Positions 6,855-15,558 are shown, numbered from the stretch's first letter. The stretch: DNA of 16,818 nucleotides from JALCSJ01 sp036788835 (GCA_036788835.1 DAIQMR010000034.1:1-16818); one strand, 5' to 3'. The notes: generated from the letters alone by a model not told the origin. Numbers and translations are program-made.

Positions 6855-6883
6855 ATTATAATACCCCGCCCGGGTATTGTCAA
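6855..6883 (-). promoter_or_regulatory. Consensus promoter of csoR-copA
   Basis: On the minus strand a perfect TTGACA (6878-6883) and a perfect TATAAT (6855-6860) are spaced by 17 bp. Transcription should start near 6848, giving a leader of only about 15 nt. So ideal a promoter fits a gene held down by a repressor. Confidence 0.9.
6860..6878. promoter_or_regulatory. CsoR-type operator 1
   Basis: AATACCC-N5-GGGTATT is a perfect 7-bp palindrome with a GC-rich centre, the form of known CsoR boxes. It fills the spacer between -35 and -10 of the csoR promoter, so binding would block RNA polymerase. Confidence 0.75.
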
Positions 6884-6910
6884 GTGATACAATTTTTTTG
6901 CATTTTCCTC

Positions 6911-6939
6911 TTGCATTTTTTTATTTTATAGTTTATACT
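6911..6939 (+). promoter_or_regulatory. Promoter of the DUF3793-flavodoxin operon
   Basis: TTGCAT (6911-6916) and TATACT (6934-6939) are 17 bp apart. The expected start near 6946 leaves a leader of about 138 nt, which holds the repeated elements listed separately. Confidence 0.65.
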
Positions 6940-6947
6940 GTTAATTA

Positions 6948-7068
6948 GTTAGTTATTGCTAACCCAAAGTCCCCACTTTCTGGCTAGTTATAACTTTTTA
7001 TTTAAATTCTTGGTTAGTCTATGCTAACACATCAGTTCACCTCTTCTCTGTTAGCATAGACCTGCTAA
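6948..7068. repeat. Repeated GTTAG/CTAAC operator-like elements and 12-bp inverted repeat
   Basis: GTTAGTTATTGCTAAC (6948-6963) sits at the expected transcription start. GTTAGTCTATGCTAAC (7013-7028) repeats it with 13 of 16 bases the same. The third element (7050-7068, GTTAGCATAGACCTGCTAA) carries the inverse. GTCTATGCTAAC (7017-7028) and GTTAGCATAGAC (7050-7061) form a perfect 12-bp inverted repeat with a 21-nt spacer. The half-sites resemble those of DtxR/IdeR-type boxes but with a wider centre. They may bind a repressor, or the long repeat may act as an RNA stem-loop ahead of the ribosome site. Confidence 0.6.
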
Positions 7069-7083
7069 AGAAAGGTTCGTGCC

Positions 7084-7674
7084 ATGAAAAATGAAATTAC
7101 TGCTTTCTATACAGCTTTCGAAGGAGAAATTATTCGCCAGTGTGCCCCTACCCTGGCCGGTATCAAAATTGCCAATTTGTTTGTTTATACCTTTGCCTCC
7201 AACGAAGACTATTTTAGGGCGTTGACTCACATTCGCCGCATCTTTAGTCCCAAGGACATTTATCTTGAGGTGCTTCGCTACGATATTGTCAGTCACAAGG
7301 CGCTGCTTTTCGTCTACAGGTCCAAAGGCCTCCAAGGTGTTCTTGGCAAAGATGATGTTCAGATTTTTTTTCAGCAACGGGGCTTTATACCTACCACCTG
7401 TCCTTTGGAAATCATTGAGGAAATGGCGGGACGACTTCATAATGGTCAGGACTTTCCCCATGAAATCGGCCTGCTCTTAGGGTATCCTTTGGATGAGGTC
7501 AAGGCGTACATAGACGCTCCCCATGCTCCCGGATTATGTGCCGGTTGTTGGAAAGCCTATAAGGACCCCTACCGGGCCTTGGGGTATTTTGAAAAATGCC
7601 GATGCTGTATCAGAGCTTATTTAATCAGTTATTACCAGGGCAAGTCCCTGGAACAATTAACCTTGGCTGTTTAA
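7084..7674 (+). CDS. DUF3793 family protein
   Basis: This 196-aa protein is recognised as DUF3793 by its overall pattern and by FPHEIGLLLGYPLDEVKAYI at 124-143. The family has no established function but is often found next to flavodoxin genes in anaerobic Firmicutes, as here. There is no signal peptide or membrane segment, so it is cytoplasmic. The C-terminal third is cysteine-rich: C152 and C155 (LCAGCW), then C172, C174 and C175 (KCRCC), plus C20 and C106. This arrangement could bind a metal or an Fe-S cluster, or act as a redox switch. AAAGAAAGG lies 8 nt before the ATG. The flavodoxin starts 64 nt after the stop and shares its direction, so the two are probably cotranscribed. A role in iron or redox physiology is inference from context. 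Confidence 0.85.
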   Translation: MKNEITAFYTAFEGEIIRQCAPTLAGIKIANLFVYTFASNEDYFRALTHIRRIFSPKDIYLEVLRYDIVSHKALLFVYRSKGLQGVLGKDDVQIFFQQRGFIPTTCPLEIIEEMAGRLHNGQDFPHEIGLLLGYPLDEVKAYIDAPHAPGLCAGCWKAYKDPYRALGYFEKCRCCIRAYLISYYQGKSLEQLTLAV

Positions 7675-7738
7675 TGACTGCCGTAGACACTACGTGATGT
7701 TCAATATTAACAAATATAAAAGAAAGGTTGTGTATTTT

Positions 7739-8167
7739 ATGAGTAAAGTAGCAGTTGTTTATTGGAGCGGTACAGGTAATACAGAAACTATGGCACAGGC
7801 TATTGCCGAAGAAGCCAAGACTAAAGGGGCGGAGGTCTCTTTGTTTACCGCCGGTGAATTTACCGGCAAAGAACCCGGTGATTTTGCCGCCCTGGCTTTC
7901 GGCTGTCCCGCCATGGGAGCCGAGGTTTTAGAAGAAGGAGAATTCCAGCCTATGTGGGATGCTGTGAAAGAAAAACTCTCCGGCAAAAATATCGCCCTTT
8001 TCGGCTCCTATGGCTGGGGTACCGGGGAATGGATGGAGACCTGGAAGACTGATGCCGAGAGTTCCGGCGCTAAATTAGTAGTGTCCCCCATTATTGCCAA
8101 CAGTGCTCCCGATGACGCAGCTTTAGCCAGCTGCAAAGCTATGGGTGATGCCTTGGCGGCAGTGTGA
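7739..8167 (+). CDS. Flavodoxin (short-chain)
   Basis: Flavodoxins are small FMN proteins that carry low-potential electrons and often replace ferredoxin when iron is scarce. The 142-aa protein has the FMN phosphate loop WSGTGNTE (9-16) after VAVVY. The 60s loop GCPAMGAE and the 90s loop YGWGTGEWM (91-99, with Y91 and W93 placed to stack on the flavin) follow. The length matches short-chain flavodoxins. I start at the ATG at 7739, after AGAAAGG; a longer frame from 7694 would add 15 residues ahead of the canonical MSKVAVVYWSGTGNT. It is the second gene of the DUF3793 operon and is followed by a strong terminator. Partner enzymes are not visible. Confidence 0.95.
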   Translation: MSKVAVVYWSGTGNTETMAQAIAEEAKTKGAEVSLFTAGEFTGKEPGDFAALAFGCPAMGAEVLEEGEFQPMWDAVKEKLSGKNIALFGSYGWGTGEWMETWKTDAESSGAKLVVSPIIANSAPDDAALASCKAMGDALAAV

Positions 8168-8214
8168 AATAATTAGAAACCAGCTCCTTGAACTTAAAAA
8201 GGCACTGAAAGCTC

Positions 8215-8253
8215 AAGTGTGACAAAGGGAACCTCCCTCTGTCACACTTTTAT
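8215..8253 (+). terminator. Intrinsic terminator after flavodoxin
   Basis: AAGTGTGACA (8215-8224) pairs with TGTCACACTT (8240-8249), extended inward by AGGGA/TCCCT, and is followed by a T-rich tail. Confidence 0.9.
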
Positions 8254-8310
8254 ATTACAATATCTTATATTATAATATTTTTTATTTTAATATTTTATGT
8301 TATAATATGT
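8250..8310 (+). promoter_or_regulatory. AT-only promoter region of the multi-PAS kinase
   Basis: About 60 bp are almost entirely A/T, with reiterated TTATATTATAATATTTT-like motifs. The nearest promoter-like element is the extended -10 TGTTATAAT (8298-8306), some 40 nt before the ATG at 8349. An earlier TATAAT lies at 8270-8275. No clear -35 is seen. Confidence 0.5.
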
Positions 8311-8348
8311 TTATTGTTAATATTCTATTTACATTTGAGGGTGCCGCT

Positions 8349-11300
8349 ATGTTAAAGAATTTTAAAGATTTAGCTCCATTGTTAGATTATGCTCCCTGTG
8401 GCATAGGTCTCTTTGTGCCGGGAGCAGGTGATCCTTTTTATCTTAACCGCACTTTTTATCAGATTATCGGCTATTCAGAAAAAGAATTCGCGGCTATTGC
8501 CGCTAATTCTTTTGAAGCCATAATCTATCCTCAAGACCGGCCTCTTGTAGCCAACGTAGAGAAAGAACTTGAATCTCTCGGCTGTGCCGCCGATTACGAG
8601 TACCGTATTCTGTGCAAAAACGGCACTTTAGTTTGGGTAAAGCTCAATGCCTCCCACGTTACCATAGATAACAAAAAATATGTTTTTACAACTTTTTTAG
8701 ATGTAACCAGAGAGAAAAAAGCCAGTGCCAATCTGGCACTTTTAGCTGAACACATAGGCTCCAGTATTACCATTGTATCTGTCAATCCTGACGGAGTTGA
8801 ACTTGTTTACGCTAATGAAGACGTCTATCAATTAACCGGGTATACCCCGGAAGAATACAGAACCAACTTAAAAGGCCTATTGGACAAGGTTCTTTACGAA
8901 GAAGATTCTCAGCGGTTGCAAAATGAGATGAAGATTGCCCTGAAAACAGAAAAAGCCGGTGAAATAGAATACCGTCTGCGCACCAGGGAAGGAAAACTGC
9001 GCTGGGTATCCTGCAAGTATGCGGTATTGCATCAGAGTGCAGAAACTTCTTTGCTCCTTTCTATTACCACTGATATAACTGAAGTATACGGTAATATGCA
9101 GAGAGTGCTTGGCCCTTTAGTCGGCATTGATGACCAGAAAGAAAAATCTCTTATGCTGGAAAGCTTGATTAATGCCCTGCCCGGGGGAGTTGCCATTATC
9201 AAAGTAGGCACTACCATTATCTGGAAATATTTTACCGATGGTTTTGCCCGCTTAAGCGATAGAACCAGGGAGGAAATGGAAGCCTGCCTGCAGGATGAAG
9301 AAATCTTCTACAAAACAGTCATACCGGAAGACTATCCCCAGTTCATAGCTTTATTCAAAGAGAAAAGCAGCAATGGTGAGCCCATTAATTCTACTTTTCG
9401 TTATGCTGCCAAAAATGGGGAAATCCGCTGGTGCCATATAACAGCCACAAAAATTCAGGAAGAAGACGGCTGTCCCGTCTATTATGCTATCTTCACTCAG
9501 CCTGCGGACGAATCCATGCTTTACAGGCAGGTAGTGGAAGGGGCTCCCGTAGGCATCTGTATCTCAGCGAAAAAATCCCGCCGGGTGCTTTTCTGTAATG
9601 CTGCCTGGCGCAGGATAGAAAATATTCCTGAGAATTTAGTTATCAGCGGTCAATGTATCTTTGACCTTGTTCCCAAAGATAGGCAGATTTTTACCCAAGA
9701 ACAAGTGGATGCCCTTCCGGCAGACACTTTCAGCTCTTTTATGGCAGTCCGCCCCGGGGACATCCATCTCACTATCCAAGGTAAATCCGTAAATTGGAAC
9801 GGTGTTGATGCCTACGTTCTCTATTTTTCTGACCAAACAGAAGAATACCGGCAGCGGGAAAAAATGAAAAAGCTTTTGGATAATATCCCCGGTGGTGTGG
9901 GAATTTATGATTATAAAAATGGTGCTTTGATTTTAAAATATATCAACGACGGCTACTACCGTATAATAGACTCCTCTCGTGCCAAACGGGCTCATTACAT
10001 AGGTACCGACATTCTGAAAATGATACGGGATGACGATTCTAAGATTGTCAAAGCGGCCTTGCAGCCCCTGGCCAAAGGTCAGGATTTCGTCGATGTTTCT
10101 TTTCGTGTTCCCAAGGATCAGGGAGACTTTATTTGGATTCGTTTGGTAGGTGCCGTGGTGGAACGGCGCAGCGATAATGATATGACCATTTACAGTTCCT
10201 TCTCTGATGTAAGCAGTCTCATCAATTTGCAGAATAATTTATCCAACAGTCGGTCTCTGCTGGTTTCGGCTCTGACGGCAACTCACATCTCAGCCTGGGA
10301 ACTTGATATACCCACCCGAACGCAAACCTTGATGCACAGTGCCACTAAGTTTCCCTCTACCTTTGATATTATTACCAACTTCCCGTATTCCCTCTTCGAT
10401 TCTTCTTTTATAGAAATCCATCCCAACAGTCTGGCCGACGCAAAAAGCCTCTGTGACGATGCCATGGCCGGGAAGTATGCTGTGGGTGAAATTTATCTCC
10501 GTTCTTTAGAAGACCCTAACAATGAGTTTCGCTGGGAAAAGATTACTTATACCCCCATTCAAAATATCTCAGGTCCTATAATTCAGTCTATTTGTACCTC
10601 TATTGATATTACAAAGCAGAAACAACAGGAACAGAACTATGAGGAGCGTCTGTCCCTGCACAAGGCTATTACCAAAGATACTTTGGGTTTGGTTTCTATT
10701 AACCTGACTAAAAACATCTTAACGGAATCTACCGGTGCCAGTATTCTCCTTCGGAATCTGAAGGCAAATACAACAGCCAAAGAGATGCTGAAGATTATCT
10801 GTTCCAGCATTCCTGATGAAAAGGAGCGGCAGGAGTTTATGGCTTTATTTAGTTTTGCTAATCTCCGGAAAGCCAATCAAGAAAACAAATCTCATCTCAG
10901 TTTATGCCACAAGCTTTCCCATCGGCAGGGTTGGGTGGAAACAAGCTGTGAACTGCTGAATAATCCTTACACAGGCGATTTGGAAGCTATCCTGATGGCA
11001 CGTGATGTAAGCAGGGAAAAACAATATGAGCAGGTTGTAAACACTCTTGTTTCCAGTGATTATGATGTTATTTTTATTATTGACACGGCTACATCCGTAC
11101 TGCAGCTCATGTATCTTCCCGCCAACGTTACTTTCCCTGCTTGGCCGGAGCACGCAAAAATTACTATGGACACTGTTGTTGGCTACTTACGGAAGAATTG
11201 TCAGGAAAGCAATGTGGAAGAAATCATAGAACAAAATTCCCTCCCCTCTATTAAAAAACACCTGGCAAAAAATTCTCTTTATATTACCAGCTATTCCTTA

Positions 11301-12632
11301 TTGATTAACGGACAGCTCTGCTACAAACGCATGGCCTATTCCTATCCGGGAAACGACAAACGGAGTATTCTCTGTGCCGTTCAGGATTATACAGCCTCCC
11401 AACAACAGGAACAGCAACAGAAGCTTGCACTGGGAAATGCTTTGGCCGAGGCCAAACGGGCCGGCGCTGCTAAGTCTGACTTCCTGTCGGATATGAGCCA
11501 TGAAATCCGTACCCCCATGAATTCCATTATAGGTATGTCCAAATTAGCTCAGGATGAAGTTCTCAATAATCCTCAGCTTGCCCTTCGTTATTTGGAACAA
11601 ATTGATTCTTCCAGTGATTACTTGCTAGGCATCATTAATGATATTCTGGATATGAGCCGTATCGAAAGTAATAAATTCGAGCTTCATTATGAATGGATTT
11701 CTCCCCTGGAGGTTATTGATTCCAGTGTGCAGATGATTGAATCCCAGATGCTGAAAAAAGGTCTGCATTTTCATGTTGTGAAACCATCGAAGACCCATTC
11801 CGGCGTAGAGTTTTATGTAGACGCCATGCGCACAAAGCAACTGTTAATCAATCTTTTGAATAATGCTTACAAATTTACTCCGGAAGGAGGTACTGTTTCC
11901 CTGGAAATCAGGAACAAATCACAAGAAAATGGCAACGCCGTTGATGAAATTACTGTTACTGATACAGGCTGTGGCATTAGTAAAGAGTTCCAAGAACACA
12001 TTTTTGAGCCCTTTACTCAAGAGCGTAACGCTGAAACCAATGCAATTCAGGGGACGGGCCTAGGTCTGACTCTAGTAAAAAAGATTATTACTGCTATGGG
12101 CGGTACAGTAAAAGTTGCAAGCGAATTAAAGAAGGGCTCCACTTTCACTTTGGAATTGCCTTATAAATATCGCCTGAAAGCAGCCCCCACAGAGAAAGAT
12201 TCTATGGTGAAAGCCGACGAAAGCCTGCTGCAAGGTGCCTGTGTCATGTTAGCAGAAGATCATCCTCTTAATTCCTTGATTGCCACCCGTCTTTTAGAGA
12301 AAAAACATGTTGAGGTTGTTCCCGTCAGCAATGGGCAACAGGCCCTTGACCAGTTTTCGGCCTCTCCTGCAGGACGTTTTGATGCCATTCTCATGGATAT
12401 AAGAATGCCCCTCTTAAACGGCTGGGAGGCAAGCAAAGCAATCAGGGCACTGTCCAGAAAAGATGCTAAAACCATTCCCATTATTGCCATGACTGCCAAC
12501 GCTTTTGAAGACGATGTGAAAACCTCCCTTCAATGCGGCATGAATGGGCATTTATCCAAACCCATTGAACCGAAAAAGCTCTATGAAACATTAACTCGGT
12601 ACCTAACCAAAGCAAAACAAAAATCACAATAA
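8349..12632 (+). CDS. Soluble multi-PAS hybrid sensor histidine kinase/response regulator
   Basis: A very large (1427 aa) hybrid kinase. I read about eight consecutive PAS or PAS-like modules, near residues 8-122, 128-245, 272-388, 390-500, 507-622, 639-757, 774-890 and 899-1012. Several end in the typical D(V/I)T linker (FLDVTREKK, TTDITEVYG, SIDITKQKQ, ARDVSREKQ). A glutamine-rich coil then leads to HisKA with phospho-acceptor H1051 (MSHEIRTPMNS). The ATPase domain has LLNNAYKFTPEGG, DTGCGIS and GTGLGL. A C-terminal receiver has phospho-acceptor D1350 (LMDIRMPLLNGW). There is no signal peptide or membrane helix, so it should sense cytoplasmic cues such as redox state, a flavin or a small ligand. 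GAGGGTG precedes the ATG at 8349; an upstream in-frame ATG at 8307 lacks such a site. No Hpt or output regulator is adjacent. PAS boundaries are approximate. Confidence 0.93.
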   Translation: MLKNFKDLAPLLDYAPCGIGLFVPGAGDPFYLNRTFYQIIGYSEKEFAAIAANSFEAIIYPQDRPLVANVEKELESLGCAADYEYRILCKNGTLVWVKLNASHVTIDNKKYVFTTFLDVTREKKASANLALLAEHIGSSITIVSVNPDGVELVYANEDVYQLTGYTPEEYRTNLKGLLDKVLYEEDSQRLQNEMKIALKTEKAGEIEYRLRTREGKLRWVSCKYAVLHQSAETSLLLSITTDITEVYGNMQRVLGPLVGIDDQKEKSLMLESLINALPGGVAIIKVGTTIIWKYFTDGFARLSDRTREEMEACLQDEEIFYKTVIPEDYPQFIALFKEKSSNGEPINSTFRYAAKNGEIRWCHITATKIQEEDGCPVYYAIFTQPADESMLYRQVVEGAPVGICISAKKSRRVLFCNAAWRRIENIPENLVISGQCIFDLVPKDRQIFTQEQVDALPADTFSSFMAVRPGDIHLTIQGKSVNWNGVDAYVLYFSDQTEEYRQREKMKKLLDNIPGGVGIYDYKNGALILKYINDGYYRIIDSSRAKRAHYIGTDILKMIRDDDSKIVKAALQPLAKGQDFVDVSFRVPKDQGDFIWIRLVGAVVERRSDNDMTIYSSFSDVSSLINLQNNLSNSRSLLVSALTATHISAWELDIPTRTQTLMHSATKFPSTFDIITNFPYSLFDSSFIEIHPNSLADAKSLCDDAMAGKYAVGEIYLRSLEDPNNEFRWEKITYTPIQNISGPIIQSICTSIDITKQKQQEQNYEERLSLHKAITKDTLGLVSINLTKNILTESTGASILLRNLKANTTAKEMLKIICSSIPDEKERQEFMALFSFANLRKANQENKSHLSLCHKLSHRQGWVETSCELLNNPYTGDLEAILMARDVSREKQYEQVVNTLVSSDYDVIFIIDTATSVLQLMYLPANVTFPAWPEHAKITMDTVVGYLRKNCQESNVEEIIEQNSLPSIKKHLAKNSLYITSYSLLINGQLCYKRMAYSYPGNDKRSILCAVQDYTASQQQEQQQKLALGNALAEAKRAGAAKSDFLSDMSHEIRTPMNSIIGMSKLAQDEVLNNPQLALRYLEQIDSSSDYLLGIINDILDMSRIESNKFELHYEWISPLEVIDSSVQMIESQMLKKGLHFHVVKPSKTHSGVEFYVDAMRTKQLLINLLNNAYKFTPEGGTVSLEIRNKSQENGNAVDEITVTDTGCGISKEFQEHIFEPFTQERNAETNAIQGTGLGLTLVKKIITAMGGTVKVASELKKGSTFTLELPYKYRLKAAPTEKDSMVKADESLLQGACVMLAEDHPLNSLIATRLLEKKHVEVVPVSNGQQALDQFSASPAGRFDAILMDIRMPLLNGWEASKAIRALSRKDAKTIPIIAMTANAFEDDVKTSLQCGMNGHLSKPIEPKKLYETLTRYLTKAKQKSQ

Positions 12633-12659
12633 TAATTTGAAATAGCGTTCGTAAATAAC

Positions 12660-12721
12660 AAAAACAGCGGATGTAACAACAATGACAAAATAGTCATTAC
12701 TGTTGCATCCACTGTTTTTTT
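12660..12721. terminator. Bidirectional terminator between the convergent kinase genes
   Basis: AAAAACAG-GGATG-AACA on the left pairs with TGTT-CATCC-CTGTTTTT on the right with few mismatches. An inner AATGAC/GTCATT stem closes the hairpin. A and T runs flank it, so it can serve both genes. Confidence 0.85.
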
Positions 12722-12730
12722 GTGACTCTG

Positions 12731-15532
12731 TTATCTGCCTTTTACCGCGCTGATTAATGCCATGTAAAGTTTGCGAGGCTCAATGGGCTTTGCCACGTGG
12801 TCGCTCATACCGGCCTCCAGACACCTATTTACATCTTCTTCAAAAGCATCTGCCGTCATAGCTATGATAGGTATGGTCTTAGCATCTTCCCTGGCTAGTT
12901 CTCGCAATTCTTTTGTGGCTTCATAGCCGTTTAGTACAGGCATCCGCAAATCCATCAGGATAGCTGCATAAAAACCGGGAGCAGAAGCCTTGAATTTGTC
13001 TACCCCATCTCTACCGTCTTTTGCTGCATCTACAAGCATCCCCTTTGCTTGCATCAGCCTTGTGGCAATATCAATATTAATCTTATTATCCTCACAGAGC
13101 AGCACCTTTTTCCCCTTGAGACAAGCTAAATCCTCTTCCGTCCAGTTTTCCTGTTCTATTTCTTTCTGTGGTGCCACCTCCTGCATATGGAAACGCAGGC
13201 GGAAAGTTGTACCCTTGTCCTTTTCACTGTCCATGGTAATAGTGCCGCCTAATAAATCTGTAAGCTGTTTAACAATGGAAAGTCCCAGACCCGTACCCTG
13301 TGATTCGTAGCCGGGCCGTCCTTCCTGCACAAATGGTGTATAAAGTTTTTGCTGATATTCCTTTGACATACCGATGCCTTCATCCCGTATAGTACAGAGA
13401 ATATCGGGACTGGGGCCTCCTGCCGGATCATCTTCTACTATATACCATACATGTTTGCCGGCAGCAGTAAATTTCACTGCGTTGGACAATAAATTAAGTA
13501 CGATTTTTTCTATTTTCACCTTATCGGCCATAACTGTCCGGGGCCGCAGCCTACTGTCATCCATGGTGAAAATAACCCCACGTTCGGCAGCGGCACTGCT
13601 AATATCAGCCGCCAAAACTTTATTGATTTCAGCAGTGGTAACGGGTTCGGCCTGAATTTCCAGCTTGCCGCTGGCAATCTTGGAAATAAGTAAAGTATCA
13701 TTAATAAGCTCCAGAAGCAGCTTCCCTGACATACTGATTTTCTCTAAATAATCTTTGGTTTCAGGCTCAGCTGCTTGTTTTCTCGCCAAATAAGTATAGC
13801 TGATAATGGCATTTAAAGGAGTTCTCATATCATGGCTGATATTGGAGAAGAACAGATTTTTTTCATCTGCGTTTTTCTTTAAATTTTCCAGTTTTATTTT
13901 TTCCTTATCATTTTCCGCCTTTTTATCAGCCAGTAAGACCTTTTCCTGATAATGCCGCCGCAAACTTACCAACAGAACTATAAGCAGAACAACCAGAACA
14001 GTCATTATACCGGCAAAAACCACCACTCCCCAGATAGGCATCTTTTCAATAAAGGTCATCAGACTTTCCTTTACGAAAATATTAGATGCTATAAAACTGG
14101 CAAACTTCGGATTCATGACCCTATACTCATGAGCCAGGATTCTATAAATATCCAGATTGTCCGGGGAAACCGCCATATATAATCTTCTTTGAGCTGCAAG
14201 GGTAGTCAGGCTGTAATCATCTGTTCTGTTGTTGTTGAACAGCCAATTAGCCATAATATTATCGCATACCATGCAATCCGCCGCCCCTTGCTGAACGGCA
14301 GCAAAACATTCCTTGGCTGTGGGAAACTCAATAACATGAAAGCCATAATCTATGACTAACTTGTCCTTTAAAACAGATTTATCGCCTGTTAAAATAGCAG
14401 CTACTTTCCCGTTCTCTTTCCCGAACTTAGTTATTTTCACCATTGGCTGATTCTCCGTAAGGCCAATCAGCCGCAATTTCCGTCCGGAAGCGAAACGGGG
14501 GCTGCCGCTATAAATTCCCAGGATATCAGCCTGTCCGCCTGCAACGGCGTCTTCTGCCGCTGTAGTATTAGGATATATTTTATACACGAAATCAATGCCC
14601 AGCTTCTTGCCCAAAGCATCGTAAAAAGCCGGAAGAATCCCGGTCGGTTTCTCCCCCAGGTCCTTGTGAAAATAGGGCGGAGACTGTTCTGTCATTGCTA
14701 CTATAAATTTTTTATGTGTCTTCAAATATTCTCTTTCCACATCGGAAAGAACACTCTTAATATGGACACCGGAAATGACATGCTCATAATACAATTGCTG
14801 CTCATACATAGGCTGAGCATAAAGCAATTGTTCTAAAGCATCATCGAAGCTCCGCTTAATTTCCATTTTGTTTTTATTGAACATGGCATAACATGGCATA
14901 TTGGCAAAATGCAATAGAGGCTGACAGCCTGGCATAACAGTATTATCCCATATTATACCGTCTGCGTTCCCATCCTTTATGGCAGATAATGCCTTCCCAA
15001 TAGTAGGATAATATTGCACCTTGGGATAGAGAGCATTCTTCCGGCACCATTCCAGAAAATAAGTTGCTGCCGCATCATCTGTTACTGTGGCAACCCGCAT
15101 ATTATTAACAGAAGCGGCATTACCGTATTCATATCTGGCATCATTCTCATTAACCAATAGTGAGAGAACTACCGTAGCCGTAGGCAGATTGGAAAAAGCA
15201 TATCGCTTCTCCCCGTTTTCCGTTCTGGGTACTGCAGTTTCCACATCAATCCAACCGGCATCCAGAGCCTTGTTTTCCTCGGCATAATTAGGAAACTCCA
15301 CAATCTCCAAATCAAAATTGCCAAACATCGCAATACTGTGCAGGATCTCACTAATATATCCGTCATACTCTCCGTAAGCATCTTTATAGAAATAGGACTT
15401 TTCCTCCACATACCCCACCCGCAAGGGCACACGCCGCTCTTTATCCTGTGCCGAAACAAGGCATGGCAAAAAAAGCAAAAAGAAAAAAAAGAGAGCCATG
15501 AAGTTGTGTGTTTTCCTTTTTTCTTGCAGCAT
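12731..15532 (-). CDS. BvgS-like hybrid sensor histidine kinase with two periplasmic binding domains
   Basis: A 933-aa membrane kinase. A signal peptide (about 1-28, cut after LVSA) is followed by two tandem SBP_bac_3 (Venus flytrap) domains at about 35-255 and 265-485, the layout of BvgS/EvgS-type sensors. One membrane helix (about 500-523, VVVFAGIMTVLVVLLIVLLV) and a charged coil lead directly to HisKA with H567 (SNISHDMRTPLNA). There is no PAS in between, unlike BvgS itself. The ATPase domain shows LLSNAVKFT, DEGIGM and GTGLGL. A receiver with D861 (LMDLRMPVLNGYEA) ends the protein, which lacks the C-terminal Hpt of BvgS. The ligand is probably an amino acid or similar small solute, by family. 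AAGAGGG precedes the ATG. It lies 73 nt downstream of the diguanylate cyclase, likely in one transcript. Confidence 0.93.
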   Translation of the reverse strand: MLQEKRKTHNFMALFFFFLLFLPCLVSAQDKERRVPLRVGYVEEKSYFYKDAYGEYDGYISEILHSIAMFGNFDLEIVEFPNYAEENKALDAGWIDVETAVPRTENGEKRYAFSNLPTATVVLSLLVNENDARYEYGNAASVNNMRVATVTDDAAATYFLEWCRKNALYPKVQYYPTIGKALSAIKDGNADGIIWDNTVMPGCQPLLHFANMPCYAMFNKNKMEIKRSFDDALEQLLYAQPMYEQQLYYEHVISGVHIKSVLSDVEREYLKTHKKFIVAMTEQSPPYFHKDLGEKPTGILPAFYDALGKKLGIDFVYKIYPNTTAAEDAVAGGQADILGIYSGSPRFASGRKLRLIGLTENQPMVKITKFGKENGKVAAILTGDKSVLKDKLVIDYGFHVIEFPTAKECFAAVQQGAADCMVCDNIMANWLFNNNRTDDYSLTTLAAQRRLYMAVSPDNLDIYRILAHEYRVMNPKFASFIASNIFVKESLMTFIEKMPIWGVVVFAGIMTVLVVLLIVLLVSLRRHYQEKVLLADKKAENDKEKIKLENLKKNADEKNLFFSNISHDMRTPLNAIISYTYLARKQAAEPETKDYLEKISMSGKLLLELINDTLLISKIASGKLEIQAEPVTTAEINKVLAADISSAAAERGVIFTMDDSRLRPRTVMADKVKIEKIVLNLLSNAVKFTAAGKHVWYIVEDDPAGGPSPDILCTIRDEGIGMSKEYQQKLYTPFVQEGRPGYESQGTGLGLSIVKQLTDLLGGTITMDSEKDKGTTFRLRFHMQEVAPQKEIEQENWTEEDLACLKGKKVLLCEDNKINIDIATRLMQAKGMLVDAAKDGRDGVDKFKASAPGFYAAILMDLRMPVLNGYEATKELRELAREDAKTIPIIAMTADAFEEDVNRCLEAGMSDHVAKPIEPRKLYMALISAVKGR

Positions 15533-15558
15533 CTTCTAGCCCTCTTCCCTTTATTCTT

